The position numbers and the translations under genes are program-made. Below the pieces are notes generated by a model. That model was not told the DNA's origin, made no database searches, and saw nothing but the letters and a program-made list of their open reading frames with translations. Shown piece by piece: positions 26,034 through 38,879 of a stretch of 64,000 nt of DNA. The stretch's first letter is position 1. Every line of letters starts with the position of its first letter. The DNA is from Pseudomonas cavernae (GTDB taxonomy: Bacteria > Pseudomonadota > Gammaproteobacteria > Pseudomonadales > Pseudomonadaceae): the NCBI RefSeq assembly GCF_003595175.1, contig NZ_CP032419.1, forward strand, positions 2,666,001 through 2,730,000, in the 5' to 3' direction.

Positions 26034-27028
26034 ATCCGTCACCGCTCACTCTGGTCACGCCAAGCGAACATCCCTTCGCCCAGTTCGTCCGCATTCTCGG
26101 CAAGGGCAAGCGCGGCGCGCGTGACCTGACCCGTGAAGAAGCCCGCGAGGCCATGGGCATGCTGCTCGATGGCCAAGTCGAGGACACCCAGCTCGGCGCC
26201 TTTCTGATGCTGCTGCGCCACAAAGAGGAAAACGCCGAGGAGCTAGCCGGCTTCACCGAAGCGGTGCGCGAGCGCCTGAACGTACCGCCGATCGCGGTCG
26301 ACCTCGACTGGCCGAGCTACGCCGGCAAGAAACGCCATTTGCCCTGGTATCTGCTCGCGGCCAAATGCCTGGCCGGCCAGGGCCTGCGCATTCTCTTGCA
26401 CGGCGGCGGCGCGCATACCGCCGGGCGCATGTACAGCGAGCAGTTGTTGGAGATCCTGCAGATACCGCTATGTCGCGACTGGCCGACCGTGGCCCGGGCG
26501 TTGGATGAGCAGCGTCTAGCCTTCGCCCCGCTGATGGATTGGATGCCGCGCCTGCAGCGGATGATCGACCTGCGCAACACCCTCGGGCTGCGCTCGCCGA
26601 TCCACTCGCTGGCACGTATCCTCAACCCACTCAAGGCGCGCTGCGGCCTGCAGAGCATCTTTCACCCCGGCTATCAGGAGCAGCACCGCGAAGCCAGCCG
26701 CCTGCTCGGTGATACCGCCATCGTCATCAAGGGCGAAGGCGGCGAAATCGAGATCAATCCGGATGCCCACAGCCATCTGTACGGCACGCAGGGCGGTGAA
26801 AGCTGGGACGAGGAATGGCCCGCGCTCTCGGCCTTGCGCCACGTTAAACCCGCACAGCTCGATCCCGCCCATTTGGCCGCGTTCTGGCGAGGCCAGGTGG
26901 AAGATGCTTATGGCTTACTGGCGGTCCAGGCGAGCATGGCGCTGGCCCTGCGCGGGCTGGGAACGCCGCGGGAACAGGCCTTGGTGCTTGCCGGTCAATA
27001 TTGGCAGGCGCGGGATAAATCGATTTGA
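26030..27028 (+). CDS. ybiB: YbiB-like glycosyltransferase-fold protein
   Basis: A 332-residue protein with the anthranilate phosphoribosyltransferase (TrpD2) fold: VRILGKGKRGARDLTREEAR, GQVEDTQLGAFLMLLRHKEE, and glycine-rich LLHGGGAHTAGRMYSEQLLE. E. coli YbiB binds nucleic acid and lacks phosphoribosyltransferase activity, so a DNA/RNA-associated role is more likely than tryptophan synthesis. ATG at 26030 overlaps the tusE stop (ATGA), so it is translated as part of the tus operon. Confidence 0.85.
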   Translation: MNPSPLTLVTPSEHPFAQFVRILGKGKRGARDLTREEAREAMGMLLDGQVEDTQLGAFLMLLRHKEENAEELAGFTEAVRERLNVPPIAVDLDWPSYAGKKRHLPWYLLAAKCLAGQGLRILLHGGGAHTAGRMYSEQLLEILQIPLCRDWPTVARALDEQRLAFAPLMDWMPRLQRMIDLRNTLGLRSPIHSLARILNPLKARCGLQSIFHPGYQEQHREASRLLGDTAIVIKGEGGEIEINPDAHSHLYGTQGGESWDEEWPALSALRHVKPAQLDPAHLAAFWRGQVEDAYGLLAVQASMALALRGLGTPREQALVLAGQYWQARDKSI

Positions 27029-27116
27029 TCGATTAAACCCCCACGAATATTCCACTATTCGTTCGGGCGGGCTGACATAGACTGGACTCCTTCCGAACGA
27101 AACCAGGAGCCGAATC

Positions 27117-28115
27117 ATGGGCCTGCTGATCGAAGGGCACTGGCGCGACCAGTGGTACGACACCAAACGCGACGGCCGCTTTCGCCGTGAAGACGCCCAA
27201 AGGCGCAACTGGATCACCGCCGATGGCGCCCCCAGCCCCAGCGGGGTCGGCGGCTTTCGCGCCGAGGCCGGCCGCTACCACTTGTATGTCTCCTTCGCCT
27301 GTCCTTGGGCACACCGCACGCTGATCTTCCGCCAGCTCAAGGGGCTGGCGGACTTGATCGACGTGTCGGTGGTCAGCTGGCTGATGGACGAACAGGGCTG
27401 GACCTTCGACACTGCCCACGGCTCGACCGGCGATACCCTCGACGGCCTGACCTATCTGCACCAACGCTATACCGTCGACGACCCGCGCTATAGCGGGCGG
27501 GTCACCGTGCCGGTGCTGTGGGACAAGCAGCAGAACCGCATCGTCAACAACGAGTCGGCGGAAATCATCCGCATGCTCAACAGTGCGTTCGACGATCTGA
27601 CCGACAATCGCCTGGATCTCTACCCCAAAGCGCTACGTGGGGAAATCGACACGCTCAACGCGCGCATCTATCCGGCGGTCAACAACGGCGTATACCGGGC
27701 CGGATTCGCCACCACACAGGATGCGTACGAGGAAGCCTTCCAGGCGCTATTCGATGAGTTGGAGTGGCTGGAGGCGCGCCTGGGCCAGCAGCGCTATCTG
27801 GCCGGCGAGCGCCTGACCGAAGCCGACTGGCGGCTGTTCACTACCCTCATCCGCTTCGATGCGGTGTACCACGGCCACTTCAAATGCAACCTGAAGCGCA
27901 TCGCCGACTACCCGAACCTATCGAATTGGCTGCGCGAGCTGTATCAGTGGCCGGGCGTGGCGCAGACGGTGAACTTCGAGCACATCAAGCACCACTATTA
28001 CGCCAGTCACCGCACCATCAACCCGACTGGCGTCGTGCCGCTCGGCCCGCAGCTGGACTTCAACCTGCCCCACGACCGGCAGCGGCTGGCCGGCAAGGGA
28101 ATCGCCATCCGCTAG
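27117..28115 (+). CDS. Glutathionyl-hydroquinone reductase (YqjG/Xi-class GST)
   Basis: A 332-residue Xi-class glutathione transferase. The N-terminal thioredoxin domain has the catalytic Cys in SFACPWAHRTLIFRQLKGL near residues 60-78. The helical domain includes YRAGFATTQDAYEEAFQALF and LTEADWRLFTTLIRFDAVYH, both strongly conserved. The enzyme removes glutathione from glutathionyl-hydroquinones. An 89-bp gap precedes it, with its own likely promoter; it is convergent with cysG. Confidence 0.92.
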   Translation: MGLLIEGHWRDQWYDTKRDGRFRREDAQRRNWITADGAPSPSGVGGFRAEAGRYHLYVSFACPWAHRTLIFRQLKGLADLIDVSVVSWLMDEQGWTFDTAHGSTGDTLDGLTYLHQRYTVDDPRYSGRVTVPVLWDKQQNRIVNNESAEIIRMLNSAFDDLTDNRLDLYPKALRGEIDTLNARIYPAVNNGVYRAGFATTQDAYEEAFQALFDELEWLEARLGQQRYLAGERLTEADWRLFTTLIRFDAVYHGHFKCNLKRIADYPNLSNWLRELYQWPGVAQTVNFEHIKHHYYASHRTINPTGVVPLGPQLDFNLPHDRQRLAGKGIAIR

Positions 28116-28157
28116 GCTGCCGCGAAGGCCTCGCGCCGTGGGTGCGCCGTGCTTTTT

Positions 28158-29543
28158 TCACTGCCGCCCCTCGAACCAAGCCAGCTTGTCGCGCAACTGC
28201 ACTACTTCACCGACGATCACCAGGGTCGGTGCATGGACTTCATGCCGGGCAACCAGCTCGGGCAGATTGGCCAGGGTACCGGTGAACACCCGCTGCTTGG
28301 CCGTGGTGCCCTGTTGGATCAGTGCCGCCGGCGTGCTGCCGGCGCGCCCATGGCGGATCAGCTGCGCGCAGATCACCGGCAAACCGACCAGGCCCATGTA
28401 GAACACCAGGGTCTGCCTGGGCGCCGCCAGCTCCGTCCAAGGCAGATCGCAGCTGCCGTCCTTCAGATGGCCGGTGACAAAACGCACCGACTGGGCGTGA
28501 TCGCGATGGGTCAGCGGAATCCCGGCGTAGGCCGCGCAACCACTGGCCGCGGTGATCCCCGGCACCACCTGGAAGGGAATGCCGTGTTCCGCCAACTCCT
28601 CGATCTCTTCGCCGCCACGGCCGAAGATGAACGGATCGCCGCCCTTCAGGCGCAGCACCCGCTTGCCCTGCTGGGCCAGGGCGACCAGCTGCTGGTTGAT
28701 TTGCTCCTGCGGCAACGCATGGTCGGCGCGCTGCTTGCCGACATAGATGCGTTCGGCATCGCGCCGGCACAACTCAATAATTGCGGGCGAGACCAGCCGG
28801 TCGTAGAGCACCACATCGGCCTGCTGCATCAGGCGCAGCGCGCGAAAGGTCAGCAGGTCAGGATCGCCCGGGCCGGCGCCGACCAAATACACCTCGCCCA
28901 AGGCCTGCGGGGCAGCGCCGCTGAGTTTGCTTTCCAGCAGCTGCTGCGCCTTGGTCGTCCGGCCAGCCAGCACCTGCTCGGCGATCGGGCCCTGGAACAC
29001 CTCCTCCCAGAACACCCGGCGCTGCTGCACATTGGGCAGCAAGGCTTTCACCTGGGTACGGAAGCGTTTGGCCAGGCCGGCCAGCTGGCCGTAGGCGGCG
29101 GGAATCCACGTCTCGATCTTCGCCCTGATCAGCCGCGCCAGCACCGGCGCATCGCCACCGCTGGAGACTGCAACTATCAGCGGCGAGCGATCGACAATCG
29201 CCGGAAAGATCACCGTGCACAACGCCGGCGCATCGACCACATTGACCGGCAGGCCGCGGGCCTTGGCATCCTCGGACACCTGCGCGTTCAGCGGCTGGTC
29301 ATCGGTGGCGGCGATGACCAGCACGCAGCCGGCGAGATCGCTTTCGCGGTAACCGCGAACCCAGGTCTCGCCGCCCTTCTGCCCGACCAGCTCGGTCAGT
29401 TGCGCTTCGATTTCCGGCGCTACCACGCGCAGCTGCGCACCAGCATCGGCCAGCAGCCGCGCCTTGCGCAGCGCGACCTCGCCGCCGCCCACGACGAGCA
29501 CGGTGCGCCCTTGCAGGTTGTGAAACAGCGGTAAGAAATCCAT
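28158..29543 (-). CDS. cysG: Siroheme synthase (trifunctional)
   Basis: A 461-residue fusion making siroheme from uroporphyrinogen III, for sulfite and nitrite reductases. The N-terminal precorrin-2 dehydrogenase/ferrochelatase part has [20 protein letters not shown] and the NAD site. From about residue 215 the SAM-dependent uroporphyrinogen methyltransferase reads [35 protein letters not shown] and [20 protein letters not shown]. It follows serS on the same strand with an 84-bp gap. Confidence 0.95.
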   Translation of the reverse strand: MDFLPLFHNLQGRTVLVVGGGEVALRKARLLADAGAQLRVVAPEIEAQLTELVGQKGGETWVRGYRESDLAGCVLVIAATDDQPLNAQVSEDAKARGLPVNVVDAPALCTVIFPAIVDRSPLIVAVSSGGDAPVLARLIRAKIETWIPAAYGQLAGLAKRFRTQVKALLPNVQQRRVFWEEVFQGPIAEQVLAGRTTKAQQLLESKLSGAAPQALGEVYLVGAGPGDPDLLTFRALRLMQQADVVLYDRLVSPAIIELCRRDAERIYVGKQRADHALPQEQINQQLVALAQQGKRVLRLKGGDPFIFGRGGEEIEELAEHGIPFQVVPGITAASGCAAYAGIPLTHRDHAQSVRFVTGHLKDGSCDLPWTELAAPRQTLVFYMGLVGLPVICAQLIRHGRAGSTPAALIQQGTTAKQRVFTGTLANLPELVARHEVHAPTLVIVGEVVQLRDKLAWFEGRQ

Positions 29544-29627
29544 AGCGATGCCTAACTCGTTGGTCGTAGCGATCTCGTCGCCAGGGCAAGCAAAGGGGCA
29601 AATTGGCTCGCCCCTAGCTCAATGGCC

Positions 29628-30920
<1,293 letters not shown>

Positions 30921-30923
30921 CTA

Positions 30924-31295
30924 TCAGAGTTTTGCAAAAGTCAGGCCTGCCCAGGTCGCGAGCAGACTGCCCAACACGCTGGCCGCCGCATAGCCCAAGG
31001 CCAGCGGCGCCTGCCCACCTTCCAGCAGGCGCAGGGTGTCGAGCGAAAAGGAGGAAAAGGTCGTCAGCCCGCCCAGGAACCCGACCATCAACCCCGCCCG
31101 CACTTCGACGGGAACATCCGGGCGCATCAGGAACAGGCCGTACAGATAGCCGATCAGCAGGCAGCCGACGATATTGACCGCCACTGTAGCCAGATAAAAA
31201 TGCTGCGGCCAATGGGTCGATACCCAGTTGCCCGTGGCGAAGCGCAGCAGAGTGCCGATCATGCCACCCGCGGCGACCGCGAGAATCAACGGCAT
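30924..31295 (-). CDS. crcB: Fluoride exporter CrcB/Fluc
   Basis: A 123-residue small membrane protein with four helices, a dimeric fluoride channel. Family motifs are [15 protein letters not shown] at the N-terminus and [20 protein letters not shown] near residues 70-90, with the Phe-box and Na+-site region. Start overlaps the rarA stop by one base (TAATG), so there is no room for a private fluoride riboswitch. Confidence 0.93.
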   Translation of the reverse strand: MPLILAVAAGGMIGTLLRFATGNWVSTHWPQHFYLATVAVNIVGCLLIGYLYGLFLMRPDVPVEVRAGLMVGFLGGLTTFSSFSLDTLRLLEGGQAPLALGYAAASVLGSLLATWAGLTFAKL

Positions 31296-32620
31296 TATGG
31301 TTTTCTCCGTTGCCGTGGGCTGGCGCGATCTTGCGCAACCAGGTGCTGCAGTTTGTCGCGAATCTTCAATTCCAGGCCGCGCGGTACCGGCTGGTAGTAC
31401 TGCCGGGGCTCGAGCGCGTCGGGGAAGTAATCTTCACCCGCGGCATAGGCTTCCGGCTCGTCGTGGGCGTAGCGGTACTCGTCGCCGTAGCCGAGCTCCT
31501 TCATCAGCCGAGTCGGCGCATTACGCAGGTGCAGCGGCACTTCCAGCGAGCCATTTTCCGCCGCGTCACGCATCGCCGCCTTGAATGCCATGTAGACCGC
31601 ATTGCTCTTCGGTGCACAGGCCAGATAGACGATGGCCTGCGCCACCGCCAACTCGCCCTCCGGGCTGCCAAGCCGTTCCTGAACATCCCAGGCCGCCAGG
31701 CACAGGCTCAAGGCGCGTGGATCGGCATTGCCGATGTCCTCGCTGGCCATGCGCACTACCCGGCGGGCGATATACAGCGGGTCGCAACCACCGTCGAGCA
31801 TGCGTGCGAACCAGTACAGCGCTGCGTCTGGATTGGAGCCACGTACCGACTTGTGCAATGCGGAAATCTGGTCGTAGAACGCCTCGCCGCCCTTGTCGAA
31901 GCGCCGCCGGCTGTCGCCCAGCAGGTTCTGCAACAGCTCAGTGCCGATGGCTTCGCCGTCCTCGGCCAGATCGGCGGCATTCTCCAGCAGGTTGAGCAGA
32001 CGCCGGCCATCGCCATCGGCCGCCCGCAGCAGGATCTGGAAGCTTTCTTCGGGCAGGCTCAACTGACGCTTGCCGAGCCCCTTGTCTTCAGTCAGAGCAC
32101 GCTGCACCAACTTGCGCAGCGCCGCCTCGTCCAGGCTCTTCAGCACATAGACGCGCGCCCGCGAGAGCAGCGCATTGTTCAGCTCGAAGGACGGGTTCTC
32201 GGTGGTGGCGCCAATGAAAATCAGCGTGCCGTCTTCCACATAGGGCAGAAAGGCATCCTGCTGGGATTTATTGAAGCGGTGCACCTCGTCGACGAACAGG
32301 ATGGTCCGCCGTCCGTATTGCGCGGCCTGCTGCTTGGCCATCTCCACCGACTGGCGGATTTCCTTGACGCCCGACAGCACTGCGGAAATCGTCTCGAAAT
32401 GCGCGTCGGAAACCTGCGCCAGCAGCTTGGCCAGAGTGGTTTTGCCGACTCCCGGGGGGCCCCAGAAAATCATCGAGTGCAGCGCGCCCTGCTCCAGCGC
32501 CTCGCGCAAAGGCTTGCCCGGCGCCAGCAGATGTTCCTGGCCGACGTACTCGTCCAGACTGGCGGCCCTTAAGCGGGCTGCCAGCGGCTGGGCGATGGGT
32601 TCGGAGCGGAACAGGTCCAT
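31295..32620 (-). CDS. rarA: Replication-associated recombination protein A (AAA+)
   Basis: A 441-residue AAA+ ATPase of the RarA/MgsA/Mgs1 family that acts at stalled replication forks. The Walker A is [15 protein letters not shown], the Walker [21 protein letters not shown], and the sensor [20 protein letters not shown]. The C-terminal MgsA domain has [19 protein letters not shown]. It is 19 bp after lolA and overlaps crcB. Confidence 0.95.
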   Translation of the reverse strand: MDLFRSEPIAQPLAARLRAASLDEYVGQEHLLAPGKPLREALEQGALHSMIFWGPPGVGKTTLAKLLAQVSDAHFETISAVLSGVKEIRQSVEMAKQQAAQYGRRTILFVDEVHRFNKSQQDAFLPYVEDGTLIFIGATTENPSFELNNALLSRARVYVLKSLDEAALRKLVQRALTEDKGLGKRQLSLPEESFQILLRAADGDGRRLLNLLENAADLAEDGEAIGTELLQNLLGDSRRRFDKGGEAFYDQISALHKSVRGSNPDAALYWFARMLDGGCDPLYIARRVVRMASEDIGNADPRALSLCLAAWDVQERLGSPEGELAVAQAIVYLACAPKSNAVYMAFKAAMRDAAENGSLEVPLHLRNAPTRLMKELGYGDEYRYAHDEPEAYAAGEDYFPDALEPRQYYQPVPRGLELKIRDKLQHLVAQDRASPRQRRKP

Positions 32621-32639
32621 GGGCTACGCAGGCGACCTC

Positions 32640-33266
32640 TTATTCCTGGATGACGTCGGCGCCGGCCGGAATCTGGAAGTTGAACTGGCCGGCGTCGACC
32701 GTCGGATTCAACTTCACGCCGAAGAACAGGATATTGGTGCGCTGACCGACGCTGTCGATCAACTGCATGTCATTGATGACGCCCTTGCGAAACGACAGCC
32801 GCAGGGTGTCGAACAGGGTGTCCGTGGCTTTCGGCTTGAGGGTGAAATCAACCACATCCCCCGCCTCCTTGTAGCTGATTTCGAAGTTCTCGCTGATCTT
32901 CGAAACATCACCGGACAGCAGCAATGCCGGGGTATGGGTCAGACGCTGGTCGAGAGTCTGGATGGTCACCTGCTGCAGGTCCGGGTCGTACAGCCAGACC
33001 TTTTCACCATTGGAGACCAGCAGTTGCTCCATCGGCGCATCGGTGTGCCAGCGGAACAGGCCCGGGCGCTTGAGCGTCATGTCACCGGCGGTTTCCTGCA
33101 ATTGCGTGCCGGAGCCATCCAAAGTCAACTGCGAGAAGCGCCCGCTGATGGTTTGGGCCTTGTTGAGCATTTCGGTCAGACGCTGGATGGCCGCCTGGTC
33201 AGCGGCCTGGGCGTGCACCGCAGCAATGCTTAATACGGCAATCAACAACATGCGGATCAGGCGCAT
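32640..33266 (-). CDS. lolA: Outer-membrane lipoprotein carrier protein LolA
   Basis: A 208-residue periplasmic chaperone that ferries lipoproteins from LolCDE to LolB. It has a signal peptide ending in AVHAQA and the family core [14 protein letters not shown] phrase [15 protein letters not shown], then [10 protein letters not shown] and [14 protein letters not shown]. The mature form is a half-barrel with a hydrophobic cavity. It follows ftsK after 177 bp, a conserved arrangement in gamma-proteobacteria. Confidence 0.94.
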   Translation of the reverse strand: MRLIRMLLIAVLSIAAVHAQAADQAAIQRLTEMLNKAQTISGRFSQLTLDGSGTQLQETAGDMTLKRPGLFRWHTDAPMEQLLVSNGEKVWLYDPDLQQVTIQTLDQRLTHTPALLLSGDVSKISENFEISYKEAGDVVDFTLKPKATDTLFDTLRLSFRKGVINDMQLIDSVGQRTNILFFGVKLNPTVDAGQFNFQIPAGADVIQE

Positions 33267-33443
33267 GAAAGTCCTCTATCGGTATATCGGTATGTAGAAC
33301 TGCTGAAAACGTCGCGAGGAACACCAGAGCAGGCGAAAACAGGCGCGGATGCAGAGTTTACAAGCAGTAAACGCGCAATACCCGTTTAACTCGCCCCACC
33401 GAGCCCCGGCGTTCCCGCCGCAGATGACCTGGCCCGACCTTGC

Positions 33444-35846
33444 TCAGTCGCGCATCGGCCCTGGCGCAATCACTTCGCGCGAGCCGTTAGTGTTCATGGA
33501 AGTCACCACCCCGGCCATCTCCATGGCCTCGATCATCCGTGCGGCGCGGTTATAGCCGATTTTCAGTTTGCGCTGCACCGCGGAAATCGAGGCACGACGG
33601 CTCTCGGTGACAAAGCGTACGGCCTCGTCGTAGAGCGGATCTTCCTCGCTGCCCTCACCGCCACCTTCACCACCGTCGAAACCGCCGCTGGGGCCCTCTT
33701 CGGCGCCCGCCAGGATATCCTCGATGTAATCCGGTGCCCCACGCAGCTTCCACGCCTCGACCACGCGATGGACCTCTTCGTCGGAAACGAAGGCGCCATG
33801 CACGCGGATCGGCAGACCGGTGCCGGGCGGCAGGTAGAGCATGTCGCCATGACCCAGCAACTGCTCGGCGCCGCCTTGATCGAGGATGGTGCGCGAGTCG
33901 ATCTTGCTCGATACCTGGAAGGCCATCCGCGTCGGGATGTTGGCCTTGATCAGACCGGTGATCACGTCCACCGACGGCCGCTGGGTGGCGAGGATCAGAT
34001 GAATGCCCGCCGCGCGCGCCTTCTGGGCGATGCGAGCGATCAGCTCTTCGACCTTTTTGCCGACGATCATCATCATGTCGGCGAATTCGTCGACGATCAC
34101 CACGATGGTCGGTAAGGCCTTCAGCAGTGGCGCTTCGTCGTCCATGCTCTCGCGGCGGTACAACGGATCGGTCAGCGGCGTACCCGCCTCCTCCGCGTCC
34201 TTGACCTTGCGGTTGAAACCGGCCAGGTTGCGCACGCCCATGGCTGCCATCAATTTGTAGCGCCGCTCCATCTCGGCAACGCTCCAGCGCAGGGCGTTGG
34301 CGGCCTCCTTCATGTCGGTGACTACCGGGCAGAGCAGGTGCGGAATGCCTTCGTAAATCGACAGCTCGAGCATTTTCGGGTCGATCATGATCAGCCGCGC
34401 CTGCTCCGGCGTGGACTTGAACAGGATCGACAGGATCATCGCGTTGACCCCCACCGACTTACCGGAGCCGGTAGTGCCCGCGACCAGCAGGTGCGGCATC
34501 TTCGCTAGGTCGGCAGTGATCGGCCTACCGCCGATATCGTGGCCGAGGGCGATGGTCACCGGAGATTTGGCTTCATCGTACTCGCTGGACTCCAACACCT
34601 CGGAGAAACGCACGATCTGCCGGTCCTCGTTGGGGATCTCGATGCCGACCGTGGTCTTGCCGGGAATGACCTCGACCACGCGCACACTGATCACCGCCAG
34701 AGAACGCGCCAAGTCCTTCGCCAGGTTGGAAATACGGCTGACCTTGACCCCGGCCGCCGGCTGGATCTCGAAACGGGTGATCACCGGGCCGGGATGCACG
34801 GACTCGACGATGACTTCGACGCCGAACTCCTTGAGTTTGATTTCCAGGAGACGCGACATGGCCTCCAGCGATTCCGGCGAGAAGCTTTTTTGCTTTTTCT
34901 CAGCGCGATCAAGGATCGAAATCGGTGGCAAGGTGCCCTCTACCGCGCTATCGACGAACAGCGGCGCCTGCTTCTCTTTTTGCACACGCTTGCTCGGCTC
35001 TGCGGTTTTCACCGGTTCGGGCGGGGTGATCGTCACTGGCGCGCGCTTCTCGCGTTCGCTCATGTGCTTGCTCAGGGCCTCTTCGCGCTCGATCAAGCGC
35101 TCCTTGACCCGGGCCTGCTCGCGGCGGTCCGGTACTACGGGGGCGGCCACCTCACTGACACGGTTGTCCACCTCGCGCAGCTGCGCCACCAGCTGCTTGC
35201 GCTCGAGCCGGGCGCTCCACCAGCGGTTGACGGCATTCTGGATCAGTTCGGCCAGATCGAGGGTGATCTTGCCAGTCAGATCCATGACCTTGAACCAGGA
35301 GAGGTCGGTAAAGACGGTCAGGCCAAAGAGGAACAGCGCAATGAACAACAAGGTGCTGCCCTGCACATTGAGAGCAGCCACTGCCAGCTGGCCCAGGCTT
35401 TCTCCCAGCGCTCCGCCTGCCGAGGCCGGCATGCTTGAGCCGGAATGGAAATGGATAAAGGCCAGGGTCGCGCCGGAAAGTACCAGGAACACCAAGCCGA
35501 TCAGGCGCCAGGAGAACAGCCAGCCACTCCACTGCCAGGGCTCATGGCGAGCGCGGAACACCTGCCAGGTCTTCACCCCCAGCAACAACGGGAACAGGTA
35601 AGCAAAATAGCCCAAGGCCATGAACAGGATATCGGCGAACCAAGCGCCGGCGCGCCCGGCGGCGTTCTGCACCTGCTCGACGTTGCTGGTATGAGTCCAA
35701 CCGGGGTCGTTCTGGTCGTAGGTCAGTAACGCCATCCACAGATAGAGGCAAAGCGCACCTAGCGCAATCAGCGCCCCTTCCTTGAGCCGGTAGGGCAACT
35801 GCTGACGCCATACCGGGGCCTGAGTAGTTGTGCTCGAATTCTTCAA
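33444..35846 (-). CDS. ftsK: DNA translocase FtsK
   Basis: About 800 residues. Four to five N-terminal membrane helices ([19 protein letters not shown] onward) anchor it at the septum. A short charged linker leads to the RecA-like motor, with Walker [19 protein letters not shown] near residue 452 and Walker [16 protein letters not shown]. The C-terminal winged-helix gamma domain ([20 protein letters not shown]) reads KOPS and activates XerCD at dif. The frame is open to 35894, but the start is placed at TTG 35846 because homologues begin near there and a GGAAACGA sequence precedes it; this is an inference. Confidence 0.93.
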   Translation of the reverse strand: MKNSSTTTQAPVWRQQLPYRLKEGALIALGALCLYLWMALLTYDQNDPGWTHTSNVEQVQNAAGRAGAWFADILFMALGYFAYLFPLLLGVKTWQVFRARHEPWQWSGWLFSWRLIGLVFLVLSGATLAFIHFHSGSSMPASAGGALGESLGQLAVAALNVQGSTLLFIALFLFGLTVFTDLSWFKVMDLTGKITLDLAELIQNAVNRWWSARLERKQLVAQLREVDNRVSEVAAPVVPDRREQARVKERLIEREEALSKHMSEREKRAPVTITPPEPVKTAEPSKRVQKEKQAPLFVDSAVEGTLPPISILDRAEKKQKSFSPESLEAMSRLLEIKLKEFGVEVIVESVHPGPVITRFEIQPAAGVKVSRISNLAKDLARSLAVISVRVVEVIPGKTTVGIEIPNEDRQIVRFSEVLESSEYDEAKSPVTIALGHDIGGRPITADLAKMPHLLVAGTTGSGKSVGVNAMILSILFKSTPEQARLIMIDPKMLELSIYEGIPHLLCPVVTDMKEAANALRWSVAEMERRYKLMAAMGVRNLAGFNRKVKDAEEAGTPLTDPLYRRESMDDEAPLLKALPTIVVIVDEFADMMMIVGKKVEELIARIAQKARAAGIHLILATQRPSVDVITGLIKANIPTRMAFQVSSKIDSRTILDQGGAEQLLGHGDMLYLPPGTGLPIRVHGAFVSDEEVHRVVEAWKLRGAPDYIEDILAGAEEGPSGGFDGGEGGGEGSEEDPLYDEAVRFVTESRRASISAVQRKLKIGYNRAARMIEAMEMAGVVTSMNTNGSREVIAPGPMRD

Positions 35847-36049
35847 AACGCGTCGTTTCCTGCGCCCGTGGCGCGTCCAACAATCGATTGACAACAGAAA
35901 TGCGGCCTATTGTACGGCTTTGCCTGCATCATGCCACGCCGTGGCCGTAGGGCTCTCGCTCCCACTCTGCTTCGGTGTAGCATAGTCGGCAGTTGCTTTC
36001 GCGCGGCTCAATTTGAGCATGCATTCTCTTTTGTGACAAAGGCTTATGA

Positions 36050-37009
<960 letters not shown>

Positions 37010-37058
37010 GGCCGCAGGGCTGGTGTTGGACCCGCCCTACCCTTCTGCAGAGCCCGCC

Positions 37059-37739
37059 ATGCTGACCTGGCTGCACCGCGACTCACTGGCCTTCCCCCCG
37101 CTCGAAAAGGCTCTCCGCGAGCCTAACGGGCTGCTCGCGGCCGGCGGCGATTTGAGTATCGAGCGCCTGATCCAGGCCTACCGGCACGGCTGCTTCCCCT
37201 GGTATCAGGAAGGTCAGCCGCTGCTCTGGTGGTCACCAGATCCACGCACCGTGCTATTTCCAGACGAACTGCATGTTTCCCGCAGTTTGCGCAAACTCAT
37301 GCGCCAAGGGCATTTCGAAGTTACTTTCGATCGCGACTTTGCCGCTGTGATTCGTGCCTGCTCCGCGCCGCGCAGCTATGCCGACGGCACCTGGATCACC
37401 CTGCCAATGCAGGCAGCCTATCTGAAGCTGCATCAGCATGGTATCGCTCACTCGATCGAAGTCTGGCGGGAAGGCGAGCTGGTTGGCGGCCTGTATGGCC
37501 TGGCAATAGGGCAACTGTTCTTCGGCGAATCCATGTTCAGCCGAGTCGACAATGCCTCCAAAGTCGGCTTCGTCACCCTGGCCGAGCAATTACGGGACTG
37601 GGGATTCGCGCTGATCGACTGCCAGATGCCGACCCAGCATCTGCACAGCTTCGGCGCTCGCGCCATTCCCCGTGCGGAGTTTTCCGGCTATCTGGCACGG
37701 CATCTGGATCAGGTCAGCGCAGCCGACTGGCTCGCCTAG
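37059..37739 (+). CDS. aat: Leucyl/phenylalanyl-tRNA--protein transferase
   Basis: A 226-residue enzyme adding Leu or Phe to N-terminal Arg/Lys, creating N-degrons for ClpS/ClpA. Family motifs are [55 protein letters not shown] and [20 protein letters not shown]. The start at 37059 ([14 protein letters not shown]) is chosen by homology. With bpt next door and clpS/clpA three genes on, this is a compact N-end rule neighbourhood. Confidence 0.95.
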   Translation: MLTWLHRDSLAFPPLEKALREPNGLLAAGGDLSIERLIQAYRHGCFPWYQEGQPLLWWSPDPRTVLFPDELHVSRSLRKLMRQGHFEVTFDRDFAAVIRACSAPRSYADGTWITLPMQAAYLKLHQHGIAHSIEVWREGELVGGLYGLAIGQLFFGESMFSRVDNASKVGFVTLAEQLRDWGFALIDCQMPTQHLHSFGARAIPRAEFSGYLARHLDQVSAADWLA

Positions 37740-37793
37740 GCGAGTCCCGTAGGCTGGCATACACTTATTCAAGACTTACCCCGAGACGCGACC

Positions 37794-38501
37794 ATGACCG
37801 AGCTGGCTCGCTTGAAGTTCTATGCCACTCAGCCACATCCATGCAGCTATCTGCCCGAAGAACAGGCCACCACTCTGTTTCTCGACCCCAGTCAGCCGAT
37901 GGATATGGAGGTCTACGCCGAGCTTTCGGAAGTAGGCTTTCGCCGTAGCGGCGATCACCTCTACCGCCCACACTGCCAGCACTGCAATGCCTGCGTTCCA
38001 GCCCGCATCCCGGCGAGCGTCTTTATCCCCAGCAGGCAGCAGCGACGCATTCTCAAGCGCAATTCCGAACTGCAAGTGCACGCGGTACGCCCGACCTTCT
38101 CGGAAGAGTACTACGCGCTGTACGTGCGCTATATCGAGCAGCGCCACGCCGATGGCGACATGTACCCACCCAGCCGCGAGCAGTTTTCAACCTTTCTAGT
38201 GCGCGACCTGCCCTTCGCACGTTTCTACGAGTTCCGCCAGCGCGAGCGCTTGCTGGCCATCGCAGTCACCGATGTCCTGCCCAATGGGCTTTCCGCGGTC
38301 TACACCTTCTACGATCCTGACGAAGAGCGCCGCAGCCTTGGCCGTTATGCCATTCTCTGGCAAATCGGTGAAGCAGCCCGCCTTGGGCTCCAGGCTGTCT
38401 ACCTTGGTTACTGGATCAAAAATTGCCGCAAGATGAATTACAAGACTCAATACCGGCCAATTGAACTATTCGTTAATCAGCGCTGGGTCACCCTCACCTG
38501 A
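37794..38501 (+). CDS. bpt: Aspartate/glutamate leucyltransferase (Bpt)
   Basis: A 235-residue member of the ATE1 arginyltransferase family. The bacterial form adds Leu to N-terminal Asp/Glu. The Cys-rich N-terminus ([19 protein letters not shown]) and the [13 protein letters not shown] and [20 protein letters not shown] motifs are present. It lies 54 bp after aat on the same strand. Confidence 0.94.
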
Positions 38502-38601
38502 AGCCCTTGGCGGACTACCCCATTTTCGGGCACAATGCACGCCGATTTTGCCTGGAGCTTGTTGCTCCCGGCCATTCACTGAATACCGAGGGCTTTACTG
38601 C

Positions 38602-38820
38602 ATGTCGAAAGAAGACAGCTTCGAAATGGAAGGCACTGTCGTCGACACCCTGCCCAACACCATGTTCCGCGTGGAGTTGGAAAACGGGCACGTCGTAACA
38701 GCGCACATCTCCGGCAAGATGCGCAAAAACTACATCCGTATCCTGACTGGCGATAAAGTGCGTGTCGAATTGACGCCCTACGATTTGAGCAAAGGCCGCA
38801 TCACCTACCGCGCGCGCTAA
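38602..38820 (+). CDS. infA: Translation initiation factor IF-1
   Basis: A 72-residue S1-type OB-fold protein: [20 protein letters not shown], then [20 protein letters not shown] and ending GRITYRAR. Complete and near-identical in length to E. coli IF-1. It blocks the ribosomal A site during initiation. Followed directly by a strong terminator. Confidence 0.98.
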
Positions 38821-38832
38821 GCCAATCCAAAC

Positions 38833-38865
38833 AAAAACGCCCGGCATCTGCCGGGCGTTTTTGTT
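38833..38865. terminator. Terminator between infA and clpA
   Basis: AAAAACGCCCGGCATCTGCC followed by GGGCGTTTTTG: a strong stem with A-run and T-run on either side, so it serves the convergent infA and clpA. Confidence 0.9.
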
Positions 38866-38879
38866 TGTCTCTTGTACCG

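Noticed and set aside
28149..29534. 461-residue plus-strand ORF across cysG
   Set aside because: Antisense shadow of siroheme synthase, whose own frame carries all family motifs.
30924..31297. Possible fluoride riboswitch before crcB
   Set aside because: The crcB start overlaps the rarA stop by one base, leaving no leader; none was recognised.
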